From NCBI RefSeq assembly GCF_017874215.1, contig NZ_JAGGLB010000008.1, positions 62,001 through 126,000 of the forward strand: a stretch of DNA of 64,000 nucleotides, given 5' to 3'. The translations under genes were made by a program, and so were the position numbers. The notes under the pieces are model-generated. The model searched no databases, was not told the DNA's origin, and worked only from the letters and a program-made list of their open reading frames with translations. Position 1 is the stretch's first letter, and every line of letters starts with the position of its first letter. Positions 43,906-53,163 of this stretch are shown piece by piece. Origin of the DNA: Paenibacillus eucommiae (lineage in GTDB: Bacteria > Bacillota > Bacilli > Paenibacillales > NBRC-103111).

Positions 43906-44481
43906 TTCCGCAAAGTTTATAACATGTTTGTTTTTGACAAAATAATCGAAACCTGAATATACCGTTATGATAACAGCAAGCCAACTTGCTATCACATCAA
44001 AAGGGATGTCCAGAAAATTAAAAGGGAAATTATTAATCAATAAAGAGATAATGGCTGTAATTTGTACGGCAGTCTTCGCCTTGCCCCACTTGCTCGCAGC
44101 CAATACACTCCCCTCCAGCAAAGCGATCTGCCGCAGTCCGGTGACAGCAAATTCACGGCTTATAATGAAAATGACAATCCAGGCATCCAGCTTATCCATC
44201 TCGACTAATGAGATCAGCACAGCAGTAACAAGCAGCTTATCCGCTAATGGATCGAGTAGCTTGCCAAGATTCGTAACGAGCTTTCTTTTCCTGGCAATAT
44301 AGCCATCCAAGCTGTCCGTGCTTGCCGCGATAATAAAAATCAAAGCGGCAATAATCTGATTGTAGGTAATACTGAATTCCTCAATCCTGATATTAGGAAA
44401 CGGCACCTTGATCAGCAGGAAAACCATGATGATCGGCACAAGAAAAATCCTCGCTAAAGTGATGCGGTTAGCCAGGTTCAT
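43894..44481 (-). CDS. pgsA: CDP-diacylglycerol-glycerol-3-phosphate 3-phosphatidyltransferase
   Basis: 195 residues, several membrane helices. The CDP-alcohol transferase motif is complete: STDSLDGYIARKRKLVTNLG then KLLDPLADK (DG...AR...G...D...D). It makes phosphatidylglycerol phosphate, the committed step to phosphatidylglycerol and cardiolipin. It overlaps rimO by 4 bp (ATGA), so it is co-translated with it. Confidence 0.96.
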   Translation of the reverse strand: MNLANRITLARIFLVPIIMVFLLIKVPFPNIRIEEFSITYNQIIAALIFIIAASTDSLDGYIARKRKLVTNLGKLLDPLADKLLVTAVLISLVEMDKLDAWIVIFIISREFAVTGLRQIALLEGSVLAASKWGKAKTAVQITAIISLLINNFPFNFLDIPFDVIASWLAVIITVYSGFDYFVKNKHVINFAEKTQ

Positions 44482-45806
44482 GCAACAACCTCCCCGGACA
44501 GATCAAACTCATAGGAATGTGTGATGCGAACCTTGGCAATTTCTCCAATCTTCAAATCAGCATTAGAGACGAACACCTCGCCATCAATTTCAGGCGCATC
44601 GTATTGCGAACGTCCAATATAGACGTCACTCCGGCCATCATAACGCTCGATAAGCACGTCAATTTCTTGACCAATACGGTTTCCGCCGCGAAGGTTGGAG
44701 ATTTGACGCTGGATTTCCATCAGTGTATTGGCACGATGCTCCTTCACCTCTTCTGGAACTTGATCCGGCAGCCGGGCAGCGGGCGTATTGTCTTCTTTGG
44801 AGTAGGAGAACACACCCAAACGATCGAATTGCATTTCATGAACAAATTGCTTTAAGTTCTCGAAATCCTCGTCTGTCTCACCTGGAAATCCAACGATAAT
44901 GGAAGTACGCAGGGCAACATTCGGAATGTTTTCGCGAATTTTACGAAGCAGCTCTCTAGTATCCTTCTGTCTTCCGGGTCTGCGCATCCGTCTAAGAATC
45001 GAGTCCTCGCTATGCTGCAGAGGCATATCGATATATTTGCAGATTTTCGGATTGGCAGCAATCGTGGCAATCAGTTCATCCGTAAAAAATCCCGGATAAG
45101 CATAATGCAAACGAACCCACTCGATACCTGGAACCTCTGTCACTTTGTTAAGCAAAGTAGGCAGCATAAACTCTTCGTAAAGATCGGTTCCATAATTTGT
45201 AGAATCCTGAGCAATTAAACTAATCTCTTTGACACCTTGCGAAGCAAGCTGCTGCACTTCGCCTATGATCGACTCCATACTTCTGCTGCGGAATGCCCCC
45301 CTCATAATGGGAATACTGCAGAAGGTGCATGCGTTGTCGCAGCCCTCGGCAATTTTTACATAAGCTGTGTAGCGCGGAGTCGTGACAAGTCTGGGCAGCT
45401 CTTGGTCATAATTAAACGCAGGATTGCCAACCAGAATCGGCTTGCGCCCACGGAGGGCCTCATCCACTATGTGATTAATCTTATCGAAATCTCCGGTTCC
45501 AACGATGCCATCGATCTCCGGCATTTCCTCCATCAGCTGCTTTTTGTAACGCTGCGTCAAACAGCCAGAGACAATCAATGCCTTTAACTTGGCGGTCTGC
45601 TTCAGATCAGCCATATCCAATATGGTATTGACTGATTCCTCCTTAGCTGCATCAATAAAGCCGCACGTATTTACGATAATAACCGTGGCATCTTCTTTAT
45701 TGTCCACAAGCTGAAATCCGCGACCATGAATCAACCCCGACATAATCTCCGAATCCACCATATTCTTTTCACAACCTAATGTAACTACTTTAACCTTTTC
45801 AGTCAT
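44478..45806 (-). CDS. rimO: Ribosomal protein S12 methylthiotransferase RimO
   Basis: 442 residues from ATG 45806 with GGAGG 8 bp upstream. It has the methylthiotransferase layout: VTLGCEKNMVDSE, NTCGFIDAAKEESV, VSGCLTQRYKK, the radical SAM CDNACTFCSIPIMRGAFRSR, and a TRAM end (IDVLIERYDGRSDVYIGRSQ). The LGCxKNxVDSE and the rimO-pgsA pairing separate it from MiaB. It adds a methylthio group to the S12 Asp. Confidence 0.95.
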   Translation of the reverse strand: MTEKVKVVTLGCEKNMVDSEIMSGLIHGRGFQLVDNKEDATVIIVNTCGFIDAAKEESVNTILDMADLKQTAKLKALIVSGCLTQRYKKQLMEEMPEIDGIVGTGDFDKINHIVDEALRGRKPILVGNPAFNYDQELPRLVTTPRYTAYVKIAEGCDNACTFCSIPIMRGAFRSRSMESIIGEVQQLASQGVKEISLIAQDSTNYGTDLYEEFMLPTLLNKVTEVPGIEWVRLHYAYPGFFTDELIATIAANPKICKYIDMPLQHSEDSILRRMRRPGRQKDTRELLRKIRENIPNVALRTSIIVGFPGETDEDFENLKQFVHEMQFDRLGVFSYSKEDNTPAARLPDQVPEEVKEHRANTLMEIQRQISNLRGGNRIGQEIDVLIERYDGRSDVYIGRSQYDAPEIDGEVFVSNADLKIGEIAKVRITHSYEFDLSGEVVA

Positions 45807-45868
45807 CTGTGAAACCTCCAATGATCCTTAACCATCCATTAAGTATAATACAAGCCCCATAGGCTGTC

Positions 45869-45901
45869 AAAAAAAGAAAAGCCCCGATTTCCCGGGACTT
45901 T
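45869..45901 (-). terminator. yajQ terminator
   Basis: AAAGCCCCG (45878-45886) pairs with CGGGACTTT (45893-45901). Read leftwards it is followed by TTCTTTTTTT. Confidence 0.75.
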
Positions 45902-45927
45902 CAGCTTCCAATTCTCTGTGCAGTTGC

Positions 45928-46419
45928 TTACTTGAGGTTAGTGAATTGTAAGTCGAGTGAAATGTCTGCTTTACGTAATTGAGTGATAATGGCTTGTAAA
46001 TCATCTTTACTTTTCGCGGTTACACGAATTTGATCACCCTGTATTTGACTTTTGACCTTCAGCTTGGAATCACGAATCAGAATATTAATTTTTTTTGCAT
46101 TTTCCTGATCGATGCCCTGCTTCAGACTGATTTTCTGCCTCACGGTTGAAGATGCCGCTGGCTCAATTTTGGCATACTCGAGATTTTTGAGCGTAATTCC
46201 TCTTTTAGCCATTTTGGAATGCAGAATATCGAGAACATTTTGCAGCTTGAATTCATCATCGGAAGTAACTACAAGCTGATCCTTCTCCAGATTAATGCTG
46301 CTCTTACTGCCCTTGAAGTCAAATCTGGTTTCGATTTCTTTCAGAGCCTGCTGGATAGCATTATTCATTTCCTGCATATCCACTTTAGACACAATATCAA
46401 ATGAGCTTTCATTACTCAT
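45928..46419 (-). CDS. YajQ-family nucleotide-binding protein
   Basis: 163 residues, the usual length, from ATG 46419 after GGGGGTG. Core motifs: [74 protein letters not shown]. In Xanthomonas a YajQ protein binds cyclic-di-GMP and acts with a LysR regulator. Whether that holds in Bacilli is unknown, but it is notable with a cyclic-di-GMP riboswitch in the same window. Confidence 0.93.
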   Translation of the reverse strand: MSNESSFDIVSKVDMQEMNNAIQQALKEIETRFDFKGSKSSINLEKDQLVVTSDDEFKLQNVLDILHSKMAKRGITLKNLEYAKIEPAASSTVRQKISLKQGIDQENAKKINILIRDSKLKVKSQIQGDQIRVTAKSKDDLQAIITQLRKADISLDLQFTNLK

Positions 46420-46478
46420 AAAAAAGCACCCCCTTTCCAATCATTATTACCCGGGAAAGCGCAGAATACGGCACATTT

Positions 46479-47357
46479 CTAGTTTTTTTGCAAATTCAGC
46501 TGAATTTTCTTCGGATTAAGCGAATCGCCTACAGGTACAATGGTGCCATTGACGCTCAATTCCAGGGCTTTAGCAGCACCTGTGTGCAAATAAGCTGACG
46601 TTTCCAGCTCAAAGGAGTCCGTATCTCCATCTTTATAGGTCGTTTGCTTCAAGAGTTTTCTGGTGTTATCCTCGGAAACAGAATCGATTCTTACCCAACA
46701 ATCGGCCCCCACAATTTTCAATTGTATATTAAGCTTCTCAACGCCTGTAACTGTGTAGTAGTCAATACCTTTCTCACTATTGCTGAATTTAACTTCTGTG
46801 AGCGCAGGTGTAGGAGTAGGTGTAGGCACCGGGGTAGATGTAGGAAGTTGTCCACCCGGCAAAGTTCCATCCGTAGAATTAGGTGTATTTGTTGAAACAT
46901 TCGTCTGATCCGTTATTCGAGTAGGCTTGTTGTCGGAAGGATCACCGCCATCCGAAGTTTTCTTGGGGGTCTGGAAAGCATAGAAATAAATAAGACCAAG
47001 AATTAATACAACAAAGCCGACAACCATAACGCTTGAAGCCAATCTGCTGAGCTTATCTGTATTGCGCGTACCATGCCTCTTCTTACGGAGGTTGTTATCC
47101 ACCACAGTTTTTTCAGCAACATCTGTAGGTACAGTAGTTTGATAGAGGCTTAGCACTTCCGTTGGGTCCAGACCTACCGCTTCAGCATAGTTTTTGATGA
47201 AGGCGCGCACGTAAAAGCTCCCAGGCAGTACTTTGTAATTGCCCTCTTCAATAGCTTCCAAATACCTTTTTCTTATCTTTGTTGTTTCTTCCATATCATC
47301 TAACGTTATTTTCTGATCCAATCTTGCTTTTTTTAATATCGATCCGAGTTCAGACAC
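46479..47357 (-). CDS. RodZ-like membrane protein with XRE-type helix-turn-helix
   Basis: 292 residues. An N-terminal helix-turn-helix (about 1-70: LGSILKKARLDQKITLDDME, RYLEAIEEGNYKVLPGSFYV), a basic stretch, a membrane helix (about 107-127), a Pro/Thr/Ser-rich linker with PTPTPTP, then an external beta domain (DUF4115-like, about 190-292). RodZ links MreB to the wall machinery and supports rod shape. It sits between ymfK and the pgsA region, the place of ymfM in Bacillus. Confidence 0.9.
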   Translation of the reverse strand: MSELGSILKKARLDQKITLDDMEETTKIRKRYLEAIEEGNYKVLPGSFYVRAFIKNYAEAVGLDPTEVLSLYQTTVPTDVAEKTVVDNNLRKKRHGTRNTDKLSRLASSVMVVGFVVLILGLIYFYAFQTPKKTSDGGDPSDNKPTRITDQTNVSTNTPNSTDGTLPGGQLPTSTPVPTPTPTPALTEVKFSNSEKGIDYYTVTGVEKLNIQLKIVGADCWVRIDSVSEDNTRKLLKQTTYKDGDTDSFELETSAYLHTGAAKALELSVNGTIVPVGDSLNPKKIQLNLQKN

Positions 47358-47403
47358 TTAGATCACCTCCCGCAGATGCTCCTTATATTTGACGTTATGA
47401 AGT

Positions 47404-48168
47404 TTAAAAAGGTTCAATATTGGCTGTAAAGCTGTCATAATTAATCTCTTCATCCGGATTATGCCGCAGCTCGATGATATAATCGAAATGATTATATGTA
47501 TATTCCGACTCCCGAATAAAAATATCAGGATGCTCGATAACCTTTGTAGAGGGCATAGCCATAATTTCCTGCAGCAAGGTGAAGTGCTTCTCATTAGAAC
47601 GGATCGTGGATACGATACCATCAATGATAAAGACGTTATTCACAGAATTTTCATCCTCAGATAGCTGGCTGCGAACCGTTTGTCTTAACAAGGTAGAAGA
47701 AACGAACGTCCATCTTTTGTTGGCGCATACACTACCTGCAATGATGGATTCTGTTTTCCCTACTCTGGGCATTCCTCTGAGACCTACCACCTGATTGCCT
47801 TCTCTTTTGAAAATTTCACCTAAAAAGTCAACCAGCAGTCCCAGCTCATCACGAGTAAAGCGGAATGTTTTACGGTCATCCGAATCGCGTTCTATATACC
47901 TTCCATGCCTTACGGCAAGAATATCTACAAGTTTAGGGGTGCGAAGCGCATTCACAGTAATATTATCTACTTTTTTAAGCATTTTACCCAATAAATCAAT
48001 TTTTTCTTCATCGTTGGTTTGCAGCAGCATGCCGCGGGTTCTGTCTTCAACACCATTAATAGTCACAATGTTAATATCCAGCATACCCATTAAGGAAGCT
48101 ATATCTCCCAATAAGCCTGGACGATTCTTATGAATTTTATACTCCATGTACCATTCTTTTACATCCAA
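47404..48168 (-). CDS. YmfK-like protein (DUF3388), ACT domain plus P-loop
   Basis: About 254 residues from TTG 48168 with GAGGTGG seven bases upstream; an ATG 21 bases in is the alternative. The N-terminal ACT-like part (HKNRPGLLGDIASLMGMLDI) is followed by a nucleotide-binding region with Walker A GMPRVGKTES and a Walker B-like NVFIIDGIVS. The biochemical role is unknown. It follows the order ymfI-ymfJ-ymfK known in Bacillus. Confidence 0.88.
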   Translation of the reverse strand: MDVKEWYMEYKIHKNRPGLLGDIASLMGMLDINIVTINGVEDRTRGMLLQTNDEEKIDLLGKMLKKVDNITVNALRTPKLVDILAVRHGRYIERDSDDRKTFRFTRDELGLLVDFLGEIFKREGNQVVGLRGMPRVGKTESIIAGSVCANKRWTFVSSTLLRQTVRSQLSEDENSVNNVFIIDGIVSTIRSNEKHFTLLQEIMAMPSTKVIEHPDIFIRESEYTYNHFDYIIELRHNPDEEINYDSFTANIEPF

Positions 48169-48304
48169 ATGAATTCCACCTCTTCATTATCAATCATTAG
48201 CGGGAAAAAAGTAATTAGATTAAATTCTACAATATCTTTCAAAATCCTCCCTGGTCTTTCTTATTATCTGTTTAAAAAAAATCGGCGGACTTTTCAAGGC
48301 ATGG

Positions 48305-48328
48305 AAAAGCCTCCGGGAGGAGGCTTTT
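48305..48328 (-). terminator. Hairpin after the ymfJ-like gene
   Basis: AAAAGCCTCC (48305-48314) and GGAGGCTTTT (48319-48328) are perfectly complementary around GGGA. The T-run is short. Confidence 0.7.
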
Positions 48329-48354
48329 ACCCTTTGATCAATGAAAAATGAGTG

Positions 48355-48606
48355 TTAGGCTTGGTCCACTAGTTTTACCATAAGCTTGGCAATTGTGCGT
48401 CTTTCTTCTTCATTACCCACATCCCATAGCTCTTTAAGCACACGTTCCTGCTCATTCTTAGGATCGACCTTGTCGGCAAGGAATTCGCCAATTTGAAAAG
48501 CTAGCTTGCTGACCGTTTCTTCACTCATCCCAGCCCGTTCTGCTTGACTGACCCGCTCCGCTAAAAACTCTTTCCACTTTTCGAACACCTTTAGTACAGT
48601 AGCCAT
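48355..48606 (-). CDS. YmfJ-like protein (DUF3243)
   Basis: 83 residues from ATG 48606 behind AAAGGAGG. Helical and charged: VLKVFEKWKEFLAERVSQAE, ETVSKLAFQIGEFLADKVDP, KNEQERVLKELWDVGNEEER. This matches DUF3243 proteins of Bacilli, of unknown function. The longer upstream frame is leader. Confidence 0.9.
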   Translation of the reverse strand: MATVLKVFEKWKEFLAERVSQAERAGMSEETVSKLAFQIGEFLADKVDPKNEQERVLKELWDVGNEEERRTIAKLMVKLVDQA

Positions 48607-48699
48607 CTGTGAGTGCCTCCTTTGATTTTGTGAAAAAGTAATACACTTTCTAATCTTCACATTCATCAAAGGAAATATGCAAAGCAGTGAAATGGCAGT

Positions 48700-49455
48700 T
48701 TACGTTAACCAGCCCCCATTGGGACTAATAATTTGACCTGTGATGTAGCCGGATTCGGGAAGTGCCAGAAAGTAGACCAGGGAAGCTATTTCTTCTGGAA
48801 GCGCAAAGCGGCCCGCGGGAATTTCCTGCTGTAAAGCCGTCTTCTCTTCTTCCTGAAAAGCATTCATCATTTCTGTGTCCACAGCGCCAGGCGCCACCGC
48901 ATTGACAGTAATAGAGGAAGGTGCCAATTCTTTGGCCAATGCCTTCGTAAAAGCATTCATTCCTCCCTTGGCTGTCGAATAGACAACTTCGCAAGAAGCT
49001 CCCGAAATGCCCCAAATCGAAGAAACATTAATGATTCGCCCATACTTGTTGCTGATCATGTGCGGAATAAATGCCTGGGTGCACAGGAAGGTTCCTTTTA
49101 AATTAATCGACATGACTTGATCCCAAACTTCCTCAGTCACATCAGAAAGCAAACCATAATGTGAAATTCCTGCATTGTTGACGACGATATCAGGAATCAT
49201 GCCTCTTTGCTCCAGCTTTTCCCGCATCTTGATAATCTGCTCCTTAGAGCGGATATCTGCAGATACAGTAAGCACCTTGGAGCCATACTTCATACAGCCT
49301 CTGGCGACCTCATTTGCCGCTTCGTGAGACTGCAGATAGTGAATGATTACATTCATACCCACGGATGCAAAACGCTGCGCTATAGCCGCGCCAATGCCTC
49401 TGCTGCCGCCTGTAATCAATACCGTTTGCTCAGTGAAGGGCTTCGTCTGACTCAT
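48700..49455 (-). CDS. YmfI-like short-chain dehydrogenase/reductase
   Basis: 251 residues with a complete Rossmann SDR: cofactor motif TGGSRGIGAA, NNAG motif (VVNNAGISHYG), catalytic Ser in INVSSIWG and Tyr/Lys in VVYSTAKGGMNAFTKALAKE. In Bacillus subtilis YmfI reduces the 5-aminopentanone group on elongation factor P; a FabG-like role is the other option. It overlaps the ymfH gene by 4 bp, so the two are co-translated. Confidence 0.87.
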   Translation of the reverse strand: MSQTKPFTEQTVLITGGSRGIGAAIAQRFASVGMNVIIHYLQSHEAANEVARGCMKYGSKVLTVSADIRSKEQIIKMREKLEQRGMIPDIVVNNAGISHYGLLSDVTEEVWDQVMSINLKGTFLCTQAFIPHMISNKYGRIINVSSIWGISGASCEVVYSTAKGGMNAFTKALAKELAPSSITVNAVAPGAVDTEMMNAFQEEEKTALQQEIPAGRFALPEEIASLVYFLALPESGYITGQIISPNGGWLT

Positions 49456-50741
49456 TCAGAATCACTGCTCTGTACAATCGAAATGGCCAGCTGATCCCAA
49501 TTGAAATGCTCGCGGTAGCGTGCGTTCACCTGCTCCAGTGTCATGCTTTCATACATAGGTAAAATATCAAACAAGTCAATATCTTTAAACCGGTATTTCG
49601 TAAACTCGTTGGCAATCGCTTCGGGCGAGTTCAGCATCCGCAGGAAGTTGCCGATTTTCTTTTTCCGGCTGCGTTCAAAGGTTTCCCTGTCAATGCCATC
49701 AGTTCCAACCTGCTCCAATAATTCACGAATGCGGTTTAACAGCTGCTCAGGATCCTTGGTATCCCCTCCGATAACGGAGAAAGCGTAGCCGCTGCTGCAA
49801 TTATATTCATGTCCGAAATTATCGGAAATCAAATTCTCATCATAAAGCGTTTGATAAATCGTGGAGCTTCCGCTAAAAAGAATATCCAGCACGAGCTTGG
49901 AGGTAATCTCCAGCTTCAACAATTCATTCCCCTCAAATCCAGGCGCAGGCTCCTTAAAGCCGAACTGGCATTTGGGTAAGGATACGGGCAGATCGATGAC
50001 CTTCTTGACCATGGCTACGGAAGTCGGCTCTTGCTCGAAATGACGCTCAATGTGACCCTGAGGCTTAAACGATTTCGCCGCCTGGTTTGCTGCAACAAAA
50101 GAAATAATTTCCTCCGCCTTAACGCCACCCACTACAAATAAACTCATATTGCTGGGATGGTAGAAGGTATGATAACACTCATAGAGTGTTTCCTTCGTAA
50201 TTTGCATAATGGAATCAACGGTGCCTGCGATGTCGATATGAACAGGATGCTTTTGATACATCGCTTCAATTAAGCCAAAGTAGCTTCTCCAGTCAGCATT
50301 ATCCTGGTACATATTAATTTCCTGGCTAATAATCCCCTTTTCCTTTTCCACATTCTCATCGGTAAAATAAGGATTTTGCACAAAATTAAGCAGGGTTTCC
50401 AAATTGGTCAGCACATGATCTGTCGCCGAGAATAAATAAGCTGTGCGGTCAAAGCTCGTAAAAGCATTGGCTGACGCACCTTGAGAGGCAAAGGAAGCAA
50501 AGACGTCCCCTTCCGGCTCTTCAAACATCTTGTGCTCCAGGAAATGGGCAATGCCATCCGGAACTCTTACGCTCTGATTTTCCTGGACCTCAAAATGATT
50601 GTCCACAGATCCATACTGGGTGGAAAAGGTCGCATATGTCTTCTGAAATCCTTCCTTAGGAAGAACGTAAACATTCAACCCGTTGGGAAGCTTTTCATGA
50701 TATATCGTTTCATTCAGATGTGGATAAGGAATGGTCTGCAT
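49452..50741 (-). CDS. YmfH-like M16 zinc peptidase
   Basis: 429 residues with the inverted zinc motif HFLEH (GIAHFLEHKMFEEP, about 65-69) and the distal Glu region (EKGIISQEINMYQDNADW). It is the catalytic partner of the YmfF-like protein encoded just upstream, 3 bp away. Such pairs form the two-chain M16B type that trims or degrades peptides. It starts at ATG 50741. Confidence 0.9.
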   Translation of the reverse strand: MQTIPYPHLNETIYHEKLPNGLNVYVLPKEGFQKTYATFSTQYGSVDNHFEVQENQSVRVPDGIAHFLEHKMFEEPEGDVFASFASQGASANAFTSFDRTAYLFSATDHVLTNLETLLNFVQNPYFTDENVEKEKGIISQEINMYQDNADWRSYFGLIEAMYQKHPVHIDIAGTVDSIMQITKETLYECYHTFYHPSNMSLFVVGGVKAEEIISFVAANQAAKSFKPQGHIERHFEQEPTSVAMVKKVIDLPVSLPKCQFGFKEPAPGFEGNELLKLEITSKLVLDILFSGSSTIYQTLYDENLISDNFGHEYNCSSGYAFSVIGGDTKDPEQLLNRIRELLEQVGTDGIDRETFERSRKKKIGNFLRMLNSPEAIANEFTKYRFKDIDLFDILPMYESMTLEQVNARYREHFNWDQLAISIVQSSDSE

Positions 50742-50744
50742 CTT

Positions 50745-52025
50745 CTACTCTCCCTTCCGATCACGTAAGAAGTAAATGGTATCCAGCTTAATCTGCTTCG
50801 CTACTGCTGCAATATCGGGCACATCCACCTGCTCAACGGCATTAATTAATTCAGCAACCGTCCTCTCTTTGCCGGAAAGAATCGTGTTGAAATCAAAGGA
50901 AATCAGCTCGAAAGCAGAATCCTGCAGCTCTTTAAGCTGATTGCCAATCATCGCCCTAGTCTGCTTAAGCTCTGTATCGGTGATGTCCCCTTGCTCCATA
51001 AGCTCCAGCTGTTTTTTGATAATGGCTACAGCCTTTTCGTAATTTTTAATTTCAATACCGGATTGAAGCGTAAGAATCCCTTTGTGACCGTCCAATCTGG
51101 AAGATGCATAGTAGGCAAGGCTTTCCTTTTCACGGACATTGATAAACAGCTTGGAATGAGGATACCCGCCCAACACACCATTATACATGAGAGCTGCCGG
51201 ATATTGATCATTTGCATAAGTAATTGGAGTACGCAAGCCCATGTTCAGCTTTCCTTGGTTCACATCCAGCTTTTCTACAACGGTCCGGGCTTGCTCCGCC
51301 GCTGGTTGAAGGACGGTTTTCAGGTAACTGGCTCCTTCTGTCCGTGGAATTTGAAAGGCTTTACCGACGATGCTCTCGACCTCTGCCAGCGTCGTGTTGC
51401 CAACGACATAAACATCAATCGGCGAGTTCAGCAGCCATTCTTTGTAATGCTCATAAAGCCGTGAGGATGTAATCTTCTGGAGATTAGCAATGGTACCTAA
51501 GGGATGAAGCCGGTAAGGCTCATCTTTACACATTTCCTCTATACATCTTTCAGCGGCATAGCGAATTTTATCGTTGATAACAGCTTCAATCCGCTTCTGC
51601 AGCGTTTGTTTCTCTGAAGTCACATATTTATCGCGGAAATGTCCCTCCTCCAGCACAGGCCTTGTCAGCGTTTGCCCGACAAATTCTAGCCCCTGCTTCA
51701 GCAAGGATTCATTGGATGAAACAAACCGGTCATTAATTATATCCATACGCAGCTGTACGATCTGATAATCACCGCGCTTATAAATGTCAAAACCAAAGCC
51801 TGCTCCAAAAAGCTCGTCGAGATATTCACGAAACTGCTTCGTTTCCGGATGCTGCTCGTTACCCCTTCTAAGTACGAATGGTGTTAGTGCTGTCTCAGTA
51901 ACGTGATCCTCCGATAAAGGACTTCCTATGTATACAGAAATGGCAAAAGTCTTGAACTGATCCGTAGGCAGCACATGAATGCGAATCTGATTCAGGATGC
52001 TGCGTTCGAAGTGGATTTGTTTCAA
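50745..52025 (-). CDS. YmfF-like M16 peptidase homolog, probably non-catalytic
   Basis: 426 residues with the M16 fold (LDELFGAGFGFDIYKRGDYQ, GGYPHSKLFINVREKESLAY containing the R/Y-type substrate motif). The region where HxxEH should stand reads ALTPFVLRRGNEQHPETKQF, so the zinc ligands are absent. It probably supplies substrate binding to YmfH. Start ATG 52025 after GAGAGTTG. Confidence 0.9.
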   Translation of the reverse strand: MKQIHFERSILNQIRIHVLPTDQFKTFAISVYIGSPLSEDHVTETALTPFVLRRGNEQHPETKQFREYLDELFGAGFGFDIYKRGDYQIVQLRMDIINDRFVSSNESLLKQGLEFVGQTLTRPVLEEGHFRDKYVTSEKQTLQKRIEAVINDKIRYAAERCIEEMCKDEPYRLHPLGTIANLQKITSSRLYEHYKEWLLNSPIDVYVVGNTTLAEVESIVGKAFQIPRTEGASYLKTVLQPAAEQARTVVEKLDVNQGKLNMGLRTPITYANDQYPAALMYNGVLGGYPHSKLFINVREKESLAYYASSRLDGHKGILTLQSGIEIKNYEKAVAIIKKQLELMEQGDITDTELKQTRAMIGNQLKELQDSAFELISFDFNTILSGKERTVAELINAVEQVDVPDIAAVAKQIKLDTIYFLRDRKGE

Positions 52026-52147
52026 AGGCTCAACTCTCCTTTCAATCTTCGAAGTTATCTTCTCATTATAGGCTTACATAAACGAAAGAAGCAACCGAGA
52101 GAGGCTCCTTCTTTCGCAGCTGTTACACTGTTCCTTGTATTTACAAA

Positions 52148-52948
52148 TTATTTACAAAAAATGTGCTTGCCAATTTGTTTAACCTGTGGACGAGTCCAAA
52201 TCCATTTGGAGGTAGCTGTCACTGGATTGAAATAATACAGGCAGCCTCCTGAAGGATCCCAGCCATTAATTGCATCCTTGACTGCTTTTCTGGCTGATTC
52301 ATTTGGCTTGAGCCAGATCTGTCCATCAGCAACTGCAGTGAATGCCCCCGGCTGAAAAATAACTCCTGATACCGAATTAGGGAAGCTTCCTGATTGTACC
52401 CGGTTCAAGATAACAGCGGCCACGGCAACCTGACCAATATAAGGCTCCCCTCTGGCCTCGCCATAAACAGCATTGGACATTAACGTAATATCCTCTTCAG
52501 AGAACCCTAGATTGGAGGATGGTGTCAAATTCCCCGTTGGGCTTTGTGCAGGCGGGCTTGCCGCGGCTCCTCCGCCTCCCCCCCCACCTGTAGGAGCTGT
52601 AGGCTTCCAAATTTTTGTGGCTTCCCATAATCTTAGCTTCGTTTTGGGACCAACAATTCCATCCACTCTCATGCCGAATTCACCTTGGAATCGTTTGACA
52701 GCCTGCAGCGTTTTGTAGCCAAAATCTCCGTCAATATTTCCCCCATAGAAACCAATAAACTTTAACCTTCCTTGCAACTCATAAACATCTGTTCCAGTGG
52801 CGCCATATCTAACCGTATTTTTACTGAAGGTCTCCTTGCTAGTGTCACTGTTCTTCAACTGATATGCGGCAAATAGAACAAAAATGACACAAAATGTGAT
52901 GACCATAATTCTTCTGTTCATTTTCCTACTCAACCTCTCTTCTCGCAT
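52148..52948 (-). CDS. sleB: Spore cortex-lytic enzyme SleB
   Basis: 266 residues from ATG 52948; ATG 52921 is an alternative with similar support. A membrane/signal helix comes first (MVITFCVIFVLFAAY), then a peptidoglycan-binding domain (GTDVYELQGRLKFIGFYGGN to GIVGPKTKLRLWEAT), a Gly/Ala/Pro linker and a Hydrolase_2 domain (LMSNAVYGEARGEPYIGQVA, with the catalytic Glu; VILNRVQSGSFPNSVSGVIF). It is a lytic transglycosylase cutting cortex at muramic lactam sites during germination. A good sigma-G promoter precedes it. No ypeB gene follows it here. Confidence 0.93.
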   Translation of the reverse strand: MREERLSRKMNRRIMVITFCVIFVLFAAYQLKNSDTSKETFSKNTVRYGATGTDVYELQGRLKFIGFYGGNIDGDFGYKTLQAVKRFQGEFGMRVDGIVGPKTKLRLWEATKIWKPTAPTGGGGGGGAAASPPAQSPTGNLTPSSNLGFSEEDITLMSNAVYGEARGEPYIGQVAVAAVILNRVQSGSFPNSVSGVIFQPGAFTAVADGQIWLKPNESARKAVKDAINGWDPSGGCLYYFNPVTATSKWIWTRPQVKQIGKHIFCK

Positions 52949-52965
52949 TGCTGCCTTTTATTGCT

Positions 52966-52995
52966 TATTATGATAAACAGAGGTCGCTTCTATGC
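52966..52995 (-). promoter_or_regulatory. Sigma-G promoter of sleB
   Basis: On the minus strand GCATA (52991-52995), exactly 18 bp, then CATAATA (52966-52972). This fits the forespore sigma-F/G consensus GhATR-N18-CATnnTA. Confidence 0.75.
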
Positions 52996-53096
52996 ATGTG
53001 AGATTCAGTCCCTAATAGTGAATTCGTTTAGTACTTTGCCTAGCACCAGCGCATTTCTCCATGAAAACCAGAAAAATTGGTTTCATTTTCCTAAAA

Positions 53097-53125
53097 CAAA
53101 AAACCACACGATGAAAGTGTGGTTT
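53097..53125 (-). terminator. spoIIIE terminator
   Basis: AAACCACAC (53101-53109) pairs with GTGTGGTTT (53117-53125). Read leftwards it is followed by TTTTTTGTTTT. Confidence 0.85.
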
Positions 53126-53163
53126 CTTGGATACTTTGATAATTGTATTTATAGTGATGGATG